Below are positions 1 through 12,147 of a stretch of 64,000 nucleotides of DNA, in pieces. The stretch comes from Epiperipatus broadwayi (Eukaryota; Onychophora; Udeonychophora; Euonychophora; Peripatidae): the NCBI GenBank assembly GCA_028023455.1, contig JAQFVV010000020.1:4075092-4139091 (forward strand), read 5' to 3'. Position numbers and translations under genes: made by a program. The notes under the pieces were generated by a model. That model had not been told where the DNA came from. It saw only the letters and a list, made by a program, of their open reading frames with translations, and did no database searches. Position 1 is the stretch's first letter. Each line of letters starts with the position of its first letter.

Positions 1-1835
1 TCTTCTTTTCGAACAAATGTTGCACAGTAGATAATAAAATAAATTACGTTAAGAATTACATATAAGATAACATTTAACTAATTAAAATATTTATGAATTT
101 TAGTACTCATTGAAAATAGTTTTTTTTTACAAAGTTAATAAACATGCTTTTATAAATATAAAACTTTCAATCTCTACATACATTTAAAACATGTGAATAA
201 AAATACATGTAAAAAGATAAATGATTCCCAAGATGTATTTCTGTCTAAACCATCTATCATTAGATGATCCAGACTTTTACTTTTTATATATCTTCATTAT
301 CATCATTCAGTATTTATCGATAACAAGTTATTACAATTCAATTTTAATATGCTATATTTCTTGATCGCAACTCATTTTGCGATATCAATATCGTATTTTA
401 TAGAGAAGCCTTAACCTTTATTAGTAATTATTTTCTAGGTTGGAGTTTATTTCGTTTTTAGTACATACTTTTTTAAACTTAATTAACGATTAATAAATCA
501 AATTATCAAATACAAACATAAATTTAGAATCATTATTGATGTTAAAAAACCAAAAAAAGTTGTTCACCACAATATTATTTCCAGAAGAAAAACTTTTATA
601 ATTGATCATTAACTCATCAATGATAATTTATCCCACAGCAACTAACATTATAGATGGTGAGCTGTCCTAATATTGGATAAAATGATAATTGTCTATTTGG
701 GGAGATTTGTTGGGTCTTCAATGTTTTTTTATTGGCATACTTTTCTTTTTTTTGACTGAAAACTTTTTTTTTTTACTAAGTGCAAACTTTTTATAAACGT
801 TTATTTATTTAAATATGACATCAGCTATACAATGAACACATCTCTGTTTTTGAGATCTCTTTATTAAAAATAGTTTATTTTTGCATTTTTACTTCTTTTA
901 TCTTAAATCTCTAACTATGATAATTATAAATTCCTTTAAATCTAATCTCCAATTTGACAGTTTTTTATTCTATTTTTTATTAAAATATTTCAATTGTGTT
1001 TAACAATCTTCATTTTCAAATACAAAATATGAAATTAAAAAAATTTACAAATGAATGTATTTACTAGAGTTTATATGTATGTGTGTGCACGCGTGAAAAA
1101 ACAAATTTATATGTGAAAGTTACTTTCTTTGAAAATGTATTATGACATCATTCTCTAGCTTTCAAAAAAAATAAAACATACTATTCTTTTTTTATTGTTT
1201 TTGTAATGAAAATTAATGAAAATGAAGTTATAAAAGATCCAATAATTAAGTGATACTTTTAAATTCATCTAATTTCTGTTGCTATAACATTTTTGTGTGA
1301 AATGTAAGATGAATATTTTTCTTTCATATTTTTTAATACTTATATTACACCGTATACATTACATATACACTCCACAAAAATGCACACTACATACCCCAAA
1401 CATATATATATATAAAAGCGTGCTAATAAGTGACATCTGACTTTATATTATATATTGTATAGAGTAGATTTCTCGTATCTGTAATTGTAATGGAAACATT
1501 TCTGTTAATTTTATATAAGCTTGTTACATATCATTGATACTGCATGAGTGTTAACCCAATCACAGAATAATGATAATATTCAAACCATGCACAATTTTAT
1601 TTAAAATATGCTACAACTAAATTCTTTAATAGTAGTTAGACTTTTAGAAATTGTCGTCTTGTCATTCATTTCTATATTATTTTGGCTAAAATAGTCATTT
1701 GATAGAGATAGCTTTATTGATCTTTAAATAAGATAAAGTTTATTTCAAAGGGCATCATTTTTATTGTTGAAGAATTATTATTACAGACTTATATTTTAAA
1801 TCTTCCATATTATTCTCAAACATGCAGTTTATTTC
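1..1835. other. Noncoding A+T-rich sequence, no gene recognised
   Basis: I see only A+T-rich low-complexity sequence with homopolymer runs and short alternating AT and GT tracts (for example around 1080-1090 and 1400-1412). No open frame here has protein-like composition or resembles a family I know. Confidence 0.6.
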
Positions 1836-2363
1836 ATCCATCCATTTCACATGTGGTCTCTTTCTGGGTCTTTTACAATCTCTCGGAATCCAGTTTAAGA
1901 TTTAAAATTATCCATCTATTATCATCTCTTCTAGCAATATATGTAGCCCAATTCCACTTCAATTTTTTAATTTTTTCAATGAGGTCAGTAGCACCTGTTT
2001 TTTCTCTTACCTATATATTGCATTTTCAATCTTTTCTTGTTACTCCTAACAGCATCTCTCCATACTTCTTTGAGTGGTCTGAAGTATCTGTATTGCTCTT
2101 CTATTAAGTGTCCAAGTCTCAGATCCATAAGTAAGAACTGGTAAAATACATTTATTATAAACCTTCCTTTTCAAACACATAGGCGTATTTCCTTTTAGAA
2201 TCAAGTTATTTCTACCAAAAGCACTCCAACTAAGTTTGATTCTATGATTAATTTCATCTATTATGTTTCCATCTGTATTAATAATCTGACCAAGGTATTT
2301 GTAGCTGTTAACTTCTTTTAACTCATCATAATCAATCTTTATTTTCATATTCTGAGAAAATCC
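1836..2363 (-). mobile_element. 5'-truncated LINE-A tail (end of reverse transcriptase)
   Basis: This is the 3' end of a non-LTR retrotransposon read on the minus strand. From about 2348 downward it encodes the region after the RT palm, with motifs YKYLGQIINTDGN, HRIKLSW, AFGRNNLILKG, LPVLTYGSETWTLNRRAIQ and TTQRSMERC, typical of APE-type LINEs. The same stretch occurs at 34597-35101 inside a longer LINE copy, which identifies the family. Homology starts near 2363 and fades near 1836 (the CATCCATCCAT region on the plus strand). Everything 5' of the RT thumb is absent, as expected for incomplete target-primed reverse transcription. The frame is broken after about 2046, so it is a dead fragment. 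Confidence 0.85.
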
Positions 2364-5300
2364 ACATATTGATAGTTATATTTTACTAAATAATTTTTAT
2401 TGAATTATTATTGCATTAATTAAGAATTGTTGAAATACGTATTAAATATATTTTATTCCATAAGGTGATACAATATGCATAATAATATACTATTAAAATG
2501 AAGATATATGATTGATGAAAAAAAAATATAAAATCCTCTCACTTTTCAAAAGATTTTCATTAAAATTTATGCTCTAAAGCTAAACTATTGTAAGATGAAT
2601 ACTGAAATGAGTAATGTATTATTCATTTCTGTGTCAGCCATTTGGTTTTCCACTTGGGTGAGATTTTTTTTTTAAAAAAATTAATAAAAAAAAATCTAAT
2701 TCAGGCAGTTAAAGTGTTATGCAAATTATGCAAATTAATCAATAAATAAAAAAACTAGAAGAGGTTATTTAAAACAGAAAGAATTAAAACTTATATAAAA
2801 TCAATTATTATTTTTACATCTATTCTGAGTTCTCACTTTATTAGAATGATATCTGAGTTCCATTATGCTTAGTGAGTAAAATGAAAAAAAAAACATCATC
2901 TGCTAATCTAATTTGAGCATCTGAAAAATTTGACATGCTACTTCAAATAAATCTGGTTAAAATGAAAAAGCAATGCTTATTTCAAATTGTAGAGCTGAAG
3001 AGTACTAAAGTATATTATGGTCATATATGAACTGTTTAACATTTGCCATTGGAAATAAATAAATTACAGTTATCTTGCTGTATAAACCTTAGATTTAAAA
3101 GGGACTATTTAGACTTTATCTTAACTATTAAGTTTGTATTTAATACTGATACACTATATCTTATTTTATCAATTATTAAAGTAGAAAGTAAAAGTTAGTT
3201 GTTGTTTTTTTAAAAAAAGTTTAATTAAAATTAGTTGCATTTAATACAGCTGAAGCAAAAAGAAAAGAAAAATAAAATATTTATTCTGTATTATATATTT
3301 ATATTATGTTAACTTTGTAAGAACTTTTCTTTTAATACATGTTAACCAAATATTATTTTGTAGAAATTGTCAGTTTAAAAAAAGGGAAGAAATAATATTA
3401 ATTTTAAATGTAATATATATATATTGAACCAATCGCCTCTCAACTACGCCTAAAATTACCAATTAAATATGGGAAACAACAACAACTATCGACAAAAAAA
3501 AATATCAATTAATATTTTATTATACTTTGTCCTCCTAAATTTCCCTCCCAGAAAGTGGTTGGTTTTCATGTAAAGTGTCAACTATCATCAGTAGCAAACT
3601 ACCAATAACCCCCAATGCTTGACTATCAAATATACACTGACCAAATAAACTATTTTATTTTTAAAAGAAGAAAGAAATCCCTTAGGCACCAGCTAATTAC
3701 ATTAGAATTAGCATGTCTATCTGATCAGCATAACTTGGTACCTGTAATCCCTGCTAGCTCAATTGGTTTCCAACCACCCACTAATAGACAAACAAAAGGT
3801 ATCTTAAATGCCCCCTCAAAGCTACTACTACTTTTTTAAAAAACTAAATTTCCCAAACCATTCAAAATAATACTTCAATCCTTTAAAACCATAATACTAA
3901 TATTATACTGACTGCCAAAACATTTATATCTTTAACTTAGCAAATTTTTTATGAAATACTATTATCAATAATTAGATTTTTTCCCTCCTACTTTTATTAA
4001 GAAAAATAAATATTTATACTTACCCGCACTTATCAAAATAAACATAAATATTTTAAGAAAAATAATTTAAGTATTTTTTCATTTAAAATAAATTAATCGT
4101 TTTATCTTATAATGAAACACACACACTTCTTTTTTAAAAATTAAAATAAAGCATTTTAACACCTTACTTTAGCAAATAAAGTATACACATTACAATATAT
4201 TTTATTTATCTTTTTTTTTCTTTTTTTAACAAAAAAAAAAATCAAATCACACATACGTGCATGCAATTGTTTCAAAATATTATTTAATAATAAAAGCTGA
4301 TTTTACTTATTTTTATTATTGCAAATATCTTTTGAAGTTTAAAGTTTTATTTTTAAGATTAATTCATAAAGTTCACAGTTCTTTTAATAAAGTCTATCTT
4401 TTATTTTAAGAAGAAATCGGGAATATTAAAATACCAAAGTCAAACAATTACCTAAGATTTTTTTAATACAACGGAAACAGCATAATGGAATTATTTTTAA
4501 CTCATTGATGACCAGTAAATGACTCCTCCATAGATCCAGTGACATAGTATGATTTTCATGGCTGGTTTGGCATACACACACTCTACTGTTCTTTTAGTCT
4601 ATTTAAACATGATCACTTTCCTAACTAATTGCAAATCTTAAATACATAGAGCGGCTTTGGTCGACTGCACACCATGTTGATTTTAACAATTCAACATTTT
4701 TTTGGAGATATTACTTCAAGAAATAAGCACCACACAAACCCAAGCCAAAGAATAATAAAATGTTGAGCTATTTATACTGTTTTAAACAATGGGAAACTTT
4801 ATTAGCAGCAGCATCTTTGGTCTCATGAAATAAATCAGTTTTTGCTTCTATTTTTTATTAAAAATCACATACCCACACGCACATATATTTAATTATTTTA
4901 TTATAAGATAAAACAAAATCTCTTTATTTATTTTATTATAAATTGATTTAAAGAATATTAAAATCATTTTTTTATTACAAGACTTTTTTTTCCTCTTTTA
5001 AACAAAAAAAAAATCTTATTATTTTAAAAAGCGTTTACAGTTTATTTTTATTTAATAATAAATTCCCCCTCCCCACTACTCTTTAGGTTTTACATTTTAT
5101 TCTCTCTAGTTTAGATTTTTTTTATATTTTAAAATATGGGACTCATAAAATTAATTAAATATCAATGTACTTCATACAATATATATATATGCATAATCAT
5201 CCAAGTATTAAATAGAGTAAATAATTATTAATAGTTTTAAGTTAATAATTCAATTGTATCCATCGGATTCATTGGTCCATAGCCAACCCTGAGCTTGATT

Positions 5301-6109
5301 GCTGAGAATTCGATTTATGTAGGTGAACTTATAGTATACCTATGCAGTTGTTTGTTCACTATCAAATAGTTTAATTATTTCTGTATCCATATAAGAGGAT
5401 TCATTCCAATTTTATTTTAAATTAGAAATGGACTTGAAATGAGCATCCCTGCAGAAGTCATAGTTTTATTAAATTGAGATGAGGACTTAAAAAATGGTCA
5501 TTCCTTATAGTTACAATTGTAAAAAGGTGTAGCAGTTACATATACTGTATTCAATATATGCATATGTCTATTAAAAAACATGAGTCAGAGGTCATATATT
5601 TATAGCTTTATCCATAGATAGAGTTATATTTTAAGTTTATTAAAATTTGGATTTGTGGTGCAACAAATATACTTGATTATTTATAACTATATTAATATAA
5701 TATAATTGAAGATTAATATTAAATTTAGCAAAGAAACCTTGGACATTTTTATAATTAATTATTGTTTCCCTGCATGCTTATGAATTAAGACAATCATATG
5801 TAAGAGATTGGAAAAAAGGCTTTGCTAAAAGAAAAGTAAGTTATATGTCAACTGATAACTATATTTTGTAATTAAAATATTGTTGTATGATGTGTTAGCC
5901 TCTTAAAATGTAATACTGTACAGTCTATATTTATTCATCTGGAATAACTTCGGAGTTCATGATCTAGCTAGATATTGCAAATAGGGGGTGTGTAGTGGTT
6001 ATCATTATTCTATTAAATAAAAGATTGTTAAAATATATGTGTCGATGTATTTCCTGACATTTAAAATTAGGTAACACTGGTATAAATTATTTTTTTAAAA
6101 ATGTAAATC
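2364..6109. other. Noncoding A+T-rich sequence, no gene recognised
   Basis: Long poly-A/T tracts and AT-rich spacer. The open frame at 3615-3839 is lysine/leucine-biased and resembles no family. Two stretches of more mixed composition (about 4500-4830 and 5250-5480) contain no convincing exon or repeat that I can name. Confidence 0.55.
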
Positions 6110-6365
6110 ATTGTTTATATAATATATAAACAAATAATTTAACGGTAAAAGAAATATTATATTTTAAATTCTTTAGTAGCGCTTCCAATTACGTAATTCT
6201 CATCCGCTTTAACTGAATTTCAAATTTTAATATTAAGTAAATTTCCATAAGCTGTATATGGCCGTATTTGCAACTTGCCTATTAATAACATTATCTTTAT
6301 ATTTATCTATTAAAATTGCTACTTTAATTTTCCTCTTTTATAATTCCTTTCTTCCATTAATATTT

Positions 6366-7771
6366 TTATTTCATTAATATTAAATGTAAACCTATAATTA
6401 CAAGTTTTTTCATGATCAAAAATACTGAAGCTGTATTAAATTTACTACTTACATTATTTTTAATCTGATTATATAATAATTGATACTCCTTTAATCTTTT
6501 TTCCATAGAACATATCCATTCACCGATATATAATTTTTTATATCCACATAAAAACTGATAAATTATATTAATTATATTAATCAATCGATTAACATTCGGG
6601 GGAACACAAAATGAAATATTATACTTTTCTTTAAATATATTCTTAATTAATTTAGATTGCATGTTATTTACAAATGGCATAGATATCCATTTTTTTTATT
6701 ATCTGAGGTAACATTGCTCTTATTATTAAATGAATTTACTGTACACAAAATTTGTTTTTTATCATAACCAAACTTTAAAAGTTCATTAGCAAAGAGTTCA
6801 ATATTTAAAAATTTATCACTTTTATATTTACATAATTTATCATTGCGATGCAAAAACGATTTCAGACTTGCCATTTTCACACGTGATTTAAAATGAATAT
6901 ATCCTCTTTCTCCAATAGGTTTAAAAATTAATTTATAATTTAAATCAGTAGCATCTGTAAATATTTGTAGATGCAAAAAAAAAATTCCCATTTTGTTTAT
7001 TCTCAATAGTCCATTTTAAATTGTTTAAATTATTCAGTTTATATAAATGAACATCGATAATGTCTTGGGGACCACAAACAAAAAACATCACCAACATATC
7101 TAGTATAAATTTTAATATTTTCTAAATTATAAGAATTAAATATAATATCCTCATATTTTGATAATGTAAAATTACAAATTTGTGCAACCATAGGTAATCC
7201 CATTGGCCATCCTTTACCCATTTTATAAAATTTATTATTATATATTGCAATAATATTATCACTTATAAATTTTAGTGATTAAATAACAAAATTTATCAAA
7301 TGTTTATTTACAGACATTTTAATTAGTGCAATTTCAATTAAACTTATAGATTCAAGATGATCAATTGATTTATATAATTCCGTTACATCCAATGAAGCCA
7401 ACAAATCATTATCATTTATTTTTATATTTTTAATTCTATCAACAAATTTGTAAGAAGATGCAACTGTATATCTTCCAAAACCCAACATATCTTGAAATTA
7501 ATTTACCAATATATTTAGCTGTTTTATACATAAATGATCCACCAAAATCTATCATCAATCTAAAAGAATTTCCTACTTTTTGAAGTTTAATATTAGCAAA
7601 TATTCTTGGGCATATAGACATAGATGGATATATATCATAGTATGGACAACTATTCATAAAATGACTTTTAGCCTTTTTTAAAATAATATTTATAAATTTC
7701 ATATGTTGTCCCTCCATGTTATAACTATCAATAATATTAAATCCCAATTTATTCATAACATGGAGAGACAA
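6366..7771 (-). pseudogene. Penelope-like RT/GIY-YIG pseudogene, left copy
   Basis: A decayed Penelope-like polyprotein split over several frames. In order from the 5' side (7771): the N-terminal segment (PSMSICPRIFANIKLQ), GSFMYKTAKYIGKL, then RT motif A (LASLDVTELYKSID), motif B (GKGWPMGLPMV, about 7200) and motif C as YTRYVGDVF (about 7100). The usual YVDD is YVGD here, so a catalytic aspartate is lost. The post-RT region (KSFLHRNDKLCKYKSDK) follows, then a GIY-YIG-like end (KKLYIGEWICSMEKRLKEY, about 6500-6550). Frameshifts near 7480, 7250, 7030 and 6670 make it inactive. It matches the right copy throughout and also includes the loop, so it reaches slightly further 5' (extra start MSLHVMNKLGFNIIDSY). 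Confidence 0.88.
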
Positions 7772-9178
7772 CTTATGAAATTTATAAATAGTATTTTAAA
7801 GAAGGCTAAAAATCATTTTATGAATAGTTGTACATACTATGATATATATATATATATATATATATATATCCATCTATGTCTATATGCCCAAGAATATTTG
7901 CTAATATTAAACTTCAAATAGTGGGAAATCCTCTTAGATTGATGATAGATTTTGGCGGATCATTTATGTATAAAACAGTTAAATATATTGGTAAATTGTT
8001 ACAAGATATGTTGGGTTTTGGAAGATATACAGTTGCATCTTTTTATGAATTTGTTGATAGAATTAAAAATATAAAAATAAATGATAATGATTTTTTGGCT
8101 TCATTGGATGTAACGGAATTATATGGATAAATTGATCGTATTGAATCTATAAGTTTAATTGAAAATGCACTAATTAATATGTCTGTAAATAAACATTTAA
8201 TAGATTTTGTTATTGAATCACTAAAATTTATAAGTGCTAATATTATTGCAACATATAATAATAAATTTCATAAAATGGGTAAAGGATGGCCAATGGGATT
8301 ACCTATGGTTGTACAAATTTGTAATTATACATTATCAAAATATGAAGATATATTTAATTCTTATAATTTTGAAAATATTAAAATGTATACTAGATATGTT
8401 GATGATGTTTTTGTTTGTGGTCCTCAAAACATTATCGATGTTCTTTTATATAAACGGAATAATTTAAACAATTTAAAGTTATCTATTGAGAATGAACAAA
8501 ATGGAAAAATGAAATTTTTGGATTTACAAATATTTAGAGATGCTATTGATTTAAATTATAAATTAATTTTTAAACCTATTGCAGAAAGAGGATATATTCA
8601 TTTTGAATCATGTGTTGCAATGATACATAAAATGGCAAGTCTGAAATCATTTTTGCATCGCAATGATAAATTATGTAAATATAGGAGTGATAAAATTTTA
8701 AATATTGAACACTTTGCTAATGAACTTTTAAAGGTTGGTTATAATAAAAACCAAATTTTGTATACAGTAAATTCATTTAATAATGAGAAGAGGGTTTGCA
8801 ATGTTACCTTAGATAATAAAAAATAGATATCTATGCCATTTGTAAATAACATGCAATCTAAATTAATTAAGAATACATTTAAAGAAAAGTATAAGATTTT
8901 ATTTTGTGTTCCTCCAAATGTTAATCGATTGATTAATAATTCTAAGGGTATAATTTCTAAATTGCAAAGAAGTAATATAATTTATTAGATTTTATGTGGA
9001 TGTAAAAAATTATATATCGGTGAATCAAGTTATTCTGTGGAAAAAAGATTAAAGGAGCATCAATTATTATATAATCGGATTAAAATAATGAAAATAGTCA
9101 ATTTAATACAGCTTCAGTATTCTTTGACCATGAAAAAACTTGTAATTATAGGTTTACATTTAATATTAATGAAATAAA
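7757..9178 (+). pseudogene. Penelope-like RT/GIY-YIG pseudogene, right copy
   Basis: This is the better-preserved partner. A short N-terminal frame (MERQLMKFINSILKKAK) breaks at the AT microsatellite near 7842-7869. The main frame then runs from 7876: FANIKLQIVGNPLRLMID, motif A (FLASLDVTELYG) followed by a stop at 8128-8130, motif B (GKGWPMGLPMVVQ), motif C (YTRYVDDVFVC, about 8390-8420, intact YVDD), and FLDLQIFRD. The post-RT region runs to stops at 8824-8826 and 8986-8988. A GIY-YIG-like end follows (KKLYIGESSYSVEKRLKEH). The order RT, then linker, then GIY-YIG is diagnostic for Penelope-like elements. Stops and a frameshift make it a pseudogene, although the palm motifs remain readable. 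Confidence 0.9.
7842..7869. repeat. AT microsatellite inside Penelope coding sequence
   Basis: An alternating AT run that the left copy of the inverted repeat lacks at the same coding position (it has a short ATATATCAT-like stretch near 7629-7640). It expanded after the two copies formed and contributes to the frameshift in the right copy. Confidence 0.85.
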
Positions 9179-9446
9179 AATATTAATGGAAGAAAGGAAT
9201 CATAAAAAGAGAAAAATTAAAGAGGCAATTTTAATAGATAAAGATAATGTTATTAATAGGCAAGTTGCAAATACGGTCATACACAGCTTATGGGCAACAT
9301 TAAAATTTAAAATTCAGTTAAAGCTGACAAGAATTACTATGTAATTGAAAGCTCTACTAAAGAATTTAAAACATAATATTTTTTTACCGTTAAATTGTTT
9401 GTTTATATATTATATATAATATTTTTATAACAGGTATTATACTTTT

Positions 9447-10034
9447 TGTCATATCTGACCCTGCATTCAGAAGTGGACTATTCCAGATTCCTTGCCTGAT
9501 TGTATAGCACCCAGTTGCTATCCAATGGGATTAAAACCTTCACTGGGGTTCGCACACCGAATCCGCGCATGTTTCCAGTAAGGTAGGTTATCTGCCTTTA
9601 AATAGTCAGCCTTTTGGAGGCAAGGCAGAGAGCAATTACTTCTGTTAACCTGAACGACAGAATGTGCTCCCCATTAACCCTTCTGCCATCAGCAAAGGTA
9701 TTTATCTAGTCATTATCACGATGTCCATGCAGTGAGGCAAGTCCACCTACAGACTGGAAACTGCTACATCTGAACTAGAGCCGACTCAAGGCAAGCTAAC
9801 TACATAACTGGAATAGTCTTCTTACCAGAACTCATGATGCAGGCTAATCATTAGCTGGAAGTGAGTTCCATACTTTGCTGGACTATCTCAGCATTGAAGC
9901 ATATCAACTGTATTTGTACATTTGTTAAACTAACGTGTGTATATCTTTTCTACTAATAAATTATACATATTAATTGCTGAGTAGTTGTTCTTTTTGTATC
10001 TGTTGGTTTGGTAACGAACCTGCAGGTCTAACCA
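9447..10034 (+). repeat. 5' LTR of the gypsy-type element
   Basis: 588 bp, TG to CA. It matches 12136-12719 over its full length with small indels and scattered substitutions. A candidate TATA-like TTTAAATAG lies near 9597-9605, and a polyadenylation-type AATAAA lies near 9954-9959. Confidence 0.92.
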
Positions 10035-10290
10035 AACACAACAGAGTTGGTGCAGTCAACAGGCCAACTAAAGTTGGTGCAGTCGCAGAGAAATTTTTCC
10101 TTCACTCCTGGAAAAATTATAGAATAAACTGCGCCGGGTATAACAGATTTGGTGCAGTAAAACAAAAATTTTTCCCTCACAGCTGAAAAAATTAGAATAA
10201 ACTACACCAATTTAAACAAATTGGCACAGTAACAGAGAAAAAATTTTTCTCTCACTGCTGGAAAATTATATTATAAAATACGCGAGTGTG
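10035..10290 (+). repeat. Leader with diverged tandem units of about 70-90 bp
   Basis: The segment after the 5' LTR contains repeated units with the core TTGGTGCAGT (or TTGGCACAGT) followed by an AAATTTTTC.CTCAC..CTGGAAAA-type block and an AGAATAAACT.C.CC block. At least three such units can be seen. The repeated core may include the primer-binding site, but I cannot assign a tRNA. Confidence 0.65.
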
Positions 10291-10568
10291 TATTTATTTA
10301 TTATTTTTCATTTTGAAAATTTTTTTTATGTTGCCATAATTTTATTACGTGGTATTTTTCTTTTAAAAAAATAACAATGTAAAACTGTTGAATAAAATTG
10401 AACGCAGGCATAAAGACATGTTAATTAGAAGCTTCAAGAAATCACAAGAGCTTTGTTTGCAAGACAGCTTAAAAGCTCGCTCTGTTGGTTAAAAAGCTTT
10501 GTTGAGTTAGTTACAATAACGTAACTATAAAAACAAGTACGAGTGGTTACTTGGCATAAATAAAAAAG

Positions 10569-10667
10569 ATGGCTAAAGCAATCGGCTCTATGGAATCTTT
10601 TGATCCGGCTCAACCTGAGAACTGGACAAATTATAAAGAGCGTTTGATTTTTTTATCTACAGGCTAA
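10569..10667 (+). pseudogene. Broken start of gypsy gag
   Basis: From the ATG at 10569 a short frame encodes a typical gypsy gag opening (SMESFDPAQPENWTNYKER) and ends at a stop at 10665-10667. Just before this, in the T-run near 10648-10655, the coding frame changes: gag-like sequence (NNIKKPELKLATLMTTIGL) continues in the frame of the downstream ORF. The natural gag start is therefore probably 10569, and a small indel in the T-run separates it from the rest. Confidence 0.75.
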
Positions 10668-10704
10668 CAATATAAAAAAGCCTGAGTTAAAGTTAGCCAC
10701 ACTA

Positions 10705-12147
10705 ATGACCACGATAGGTCTGCAAACGTACGAAATATTCAAGTTTCAATCCATGGCTGTAACCCCAGCTGATCTGGATTTTGATAGAGTGTTGACAATT
10801 CTCACAGAATATTTTTCTCCTAAACCCTTGACAATAATGCAGAGGTACCATTTTAATTTCAGCATACAAGAACAGGGTGAAGCAACTAGAGAATTTGCAA
10901 CACGAATCCGTATATTAGCCTTGAAGTGCAAGTTCAAAGACTTCATGAATGAAGAACTTAATGATCATTTTATTTGTGGCATAAACGATCACAATTTGAG
11001 GCTGAAAATGTTAATGATTCCAGATCTAGATTTTGAGGCAGCGGTAGCTCATGCAAGACTAGCAGAAACAATAGCTAGTCAAGCTAACCCATTAAAAAGA
11101 CTTATAAAGTATGAATTGCAAAAAATTGAGCATAACACTGGGTCACCCAAGCACTCAGTCAGCTCAAATAAATCAGCATCAAATAGGTCATGGCTTTGTT
11201 ATGAGCACATGCTTATGCATACAGAATGTCCATACAGCAAAGCGACATGTACGTTTTGCAAGCGTATAGGACATATAAAGGCAGCATGTCTGAAATTAAA
11301 AAGACAAATAGAAATATCTATTCCTAAAGACAGTAAAGACACTTATAAGCAAGTTGTCTGTGTAAACCATACCAGAGATGACAAGTCTGGGTTTATATAT
11401 ACTGTCATTATCAATGATACACCAGTCAAGATGGAACTTGACACAGAGTCAGCAGTGTCAATAGTTTCAAGAAAGACTTGGACGATCATAAATAAAAAGA
11501 ATAAATATAAACTGCACCCTTGCAGTAAGCCAATATCAGACTACCAAGGGAATAAAATCAAACTGTTTGGTCAAACAACAGGAAAAATTACTATGCCTAG
11601 CAAAACTATATACCTACCACTGGTAGAGGCATTAGGTAACCATAATGATTTAATAGGCCGTGACTGGTTCGATCACTTAGGATTCAAAGTGACCAAAGTG
11701 AACCAGCTCACAACATTATCAAAGAAGACTAATGAATCAGAAGTCTTTAACAAAAAGCTGAAACCTGATGCCAAACTTCAACTAGAAGATAAAAACAAAA
11801 TAAAATTCCAAATAGGAACAAAAGTACTATGTCGTATGTACTATGGGTCCACAAAATGGATACCAGCAATAGTGACTCGAATAAAGGGTCTTTATACTGT
11901 TGTTGTGCAAACAGAAGATGTTCATCATCATCATCACCATTACAAACAGCTAAGACTCAACAACACATCTGAAGCTATCAAGACAGCAGCAGACAACTGG
12001 AAACAAGCTCATCAAGTGAAGAAGATGAAGACAGGAACAGTGATCAACTGGAGAAATCAAGAAAGTGGACAAAACGTTGTCCAGTGCATTTCAATGATTA
12101 TGTCCTCCAGGGCTAATTTCAGCCAGGGAGAGGGATGTCATATCTGA
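10705..12147 (+). CDS. Gag-protease ORF fused to the post-integrase tail (RT/IN deleted)
   Basis: 480 codons. Residues 1-130 are gag-like. Residues 162-196 hold the zinc knuckle: a partial first knuckle (C165 to C175) and a canonical CX2CX4HX4C with C182, C185, H190 and C195. Residues 228-325 are a retropepsin-like domain, with the active site as DTES (246-249) instead of DT/SG and a flap-to-core motif LIGRDWF (316-322). After the protease-RT linker (EVFNKKLKPDAKL) the sequence jumps, near residue 360-367, to the tail normally found after integrase (GTKVLCRMYYGSTKWIPAIV, 371-390). Roughly 900 codons of RT, RNase H and integrase are thus missing, yet the frame stays open. A run of six histidines (407-412) comes from a CAT repeat. 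The stop lies 12 bases inside the 3' LTR. Function as a competitor gag is only inference; no host gene of this form is known to me. Confidence 0.85.
   Translation: MTTIGLQTYEIFKFQSMAVTPADLDFDRVLTILTEYFSPKPLTIMQRYHFNFSIQEQGEATREFATRIRILALKCKFKDFMNEELNDHFICGINDHNLRLKMLMIPDLDFEAAVAHARLAETIASQANPLKRLIKYELQKIEHNTGSPKHSVSSNKSASNRSWLCYEHMLMHTECPYSKATCTFCKRIGHIKAACLKLKRQIEISIPKDSKDTYKQVVCVNHTRDDKSGFIYTVIINDTPVKMELDTESAVSIVSRKTWTIINKKNKYKLHPCSKPISDYQGNKIKLFGQTTGKITMPSKTIYLPLVEALGNHNDLIGRDWFDHLGFKVTKVNQLTTLSKKTNESEVFNKKLKPDAKLQLEDKNKIKFQIGTKVLCRMYYGSTKWIPAIVTRIKGLYTVVVQTEDVHHHHHHYKQLRLNNTSEAIKTAADNWKQAHQVKKMKTGTVINWRNQESGQNVVQCISMIMSSRANFSQGEGCHI
12121..12135 (+). promoter_or_regulatory. Polypurine tract before the 3' LTR
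   Basis: The purine-rich AGCCAGGGAGAGGGA abuts the TGTCATATC start of the 3' LTR. This is the usual place and composition for the plus-strand primer of an LTR element. It also lies inside the ORF. Confidence 0.8.

Larger units (their letters stand above)
6110..9420. repeat. Giant inverted repeat: two Penelope-like elements head to head
   Basis: The left arm (about 6110-7722) and right arm (about 7755-9420) are reverse complements over about 1.6 kb, with a loop of about 32 bp at 7723-7754. The outer ends match: ACGGTAAAAGAAATATTAT at 6142 pairs with the ATAATATTTTTTTACCGT region near 9380-9395. The inner ends match at the initial coding segment around 7660-7722 and 7755-7820. Each arm carries one decayed Penelope-like ORF whose 5' end faces the centre and whose GIY-YIG end faces outward. 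Penelope-like elements are known for partial tandem or inverted copies created on insertion. The arms have diverged by substitutions and by an AT expansion in the right arm. Confidence 0.9.

Noticed and set aside
3615-3839. Plus-strand frame of 74 codons
   Set aside because: No family resemblance and no splice or repeat context; consistent with chance.
6060-6110. Possible extension of the Penelope inverted repeat across the gypsy insertion
   Set aside because: The flank of the left arm resembles the sequence before the gypsy LTR only loosely, and I could not confirm continuation after 12720.
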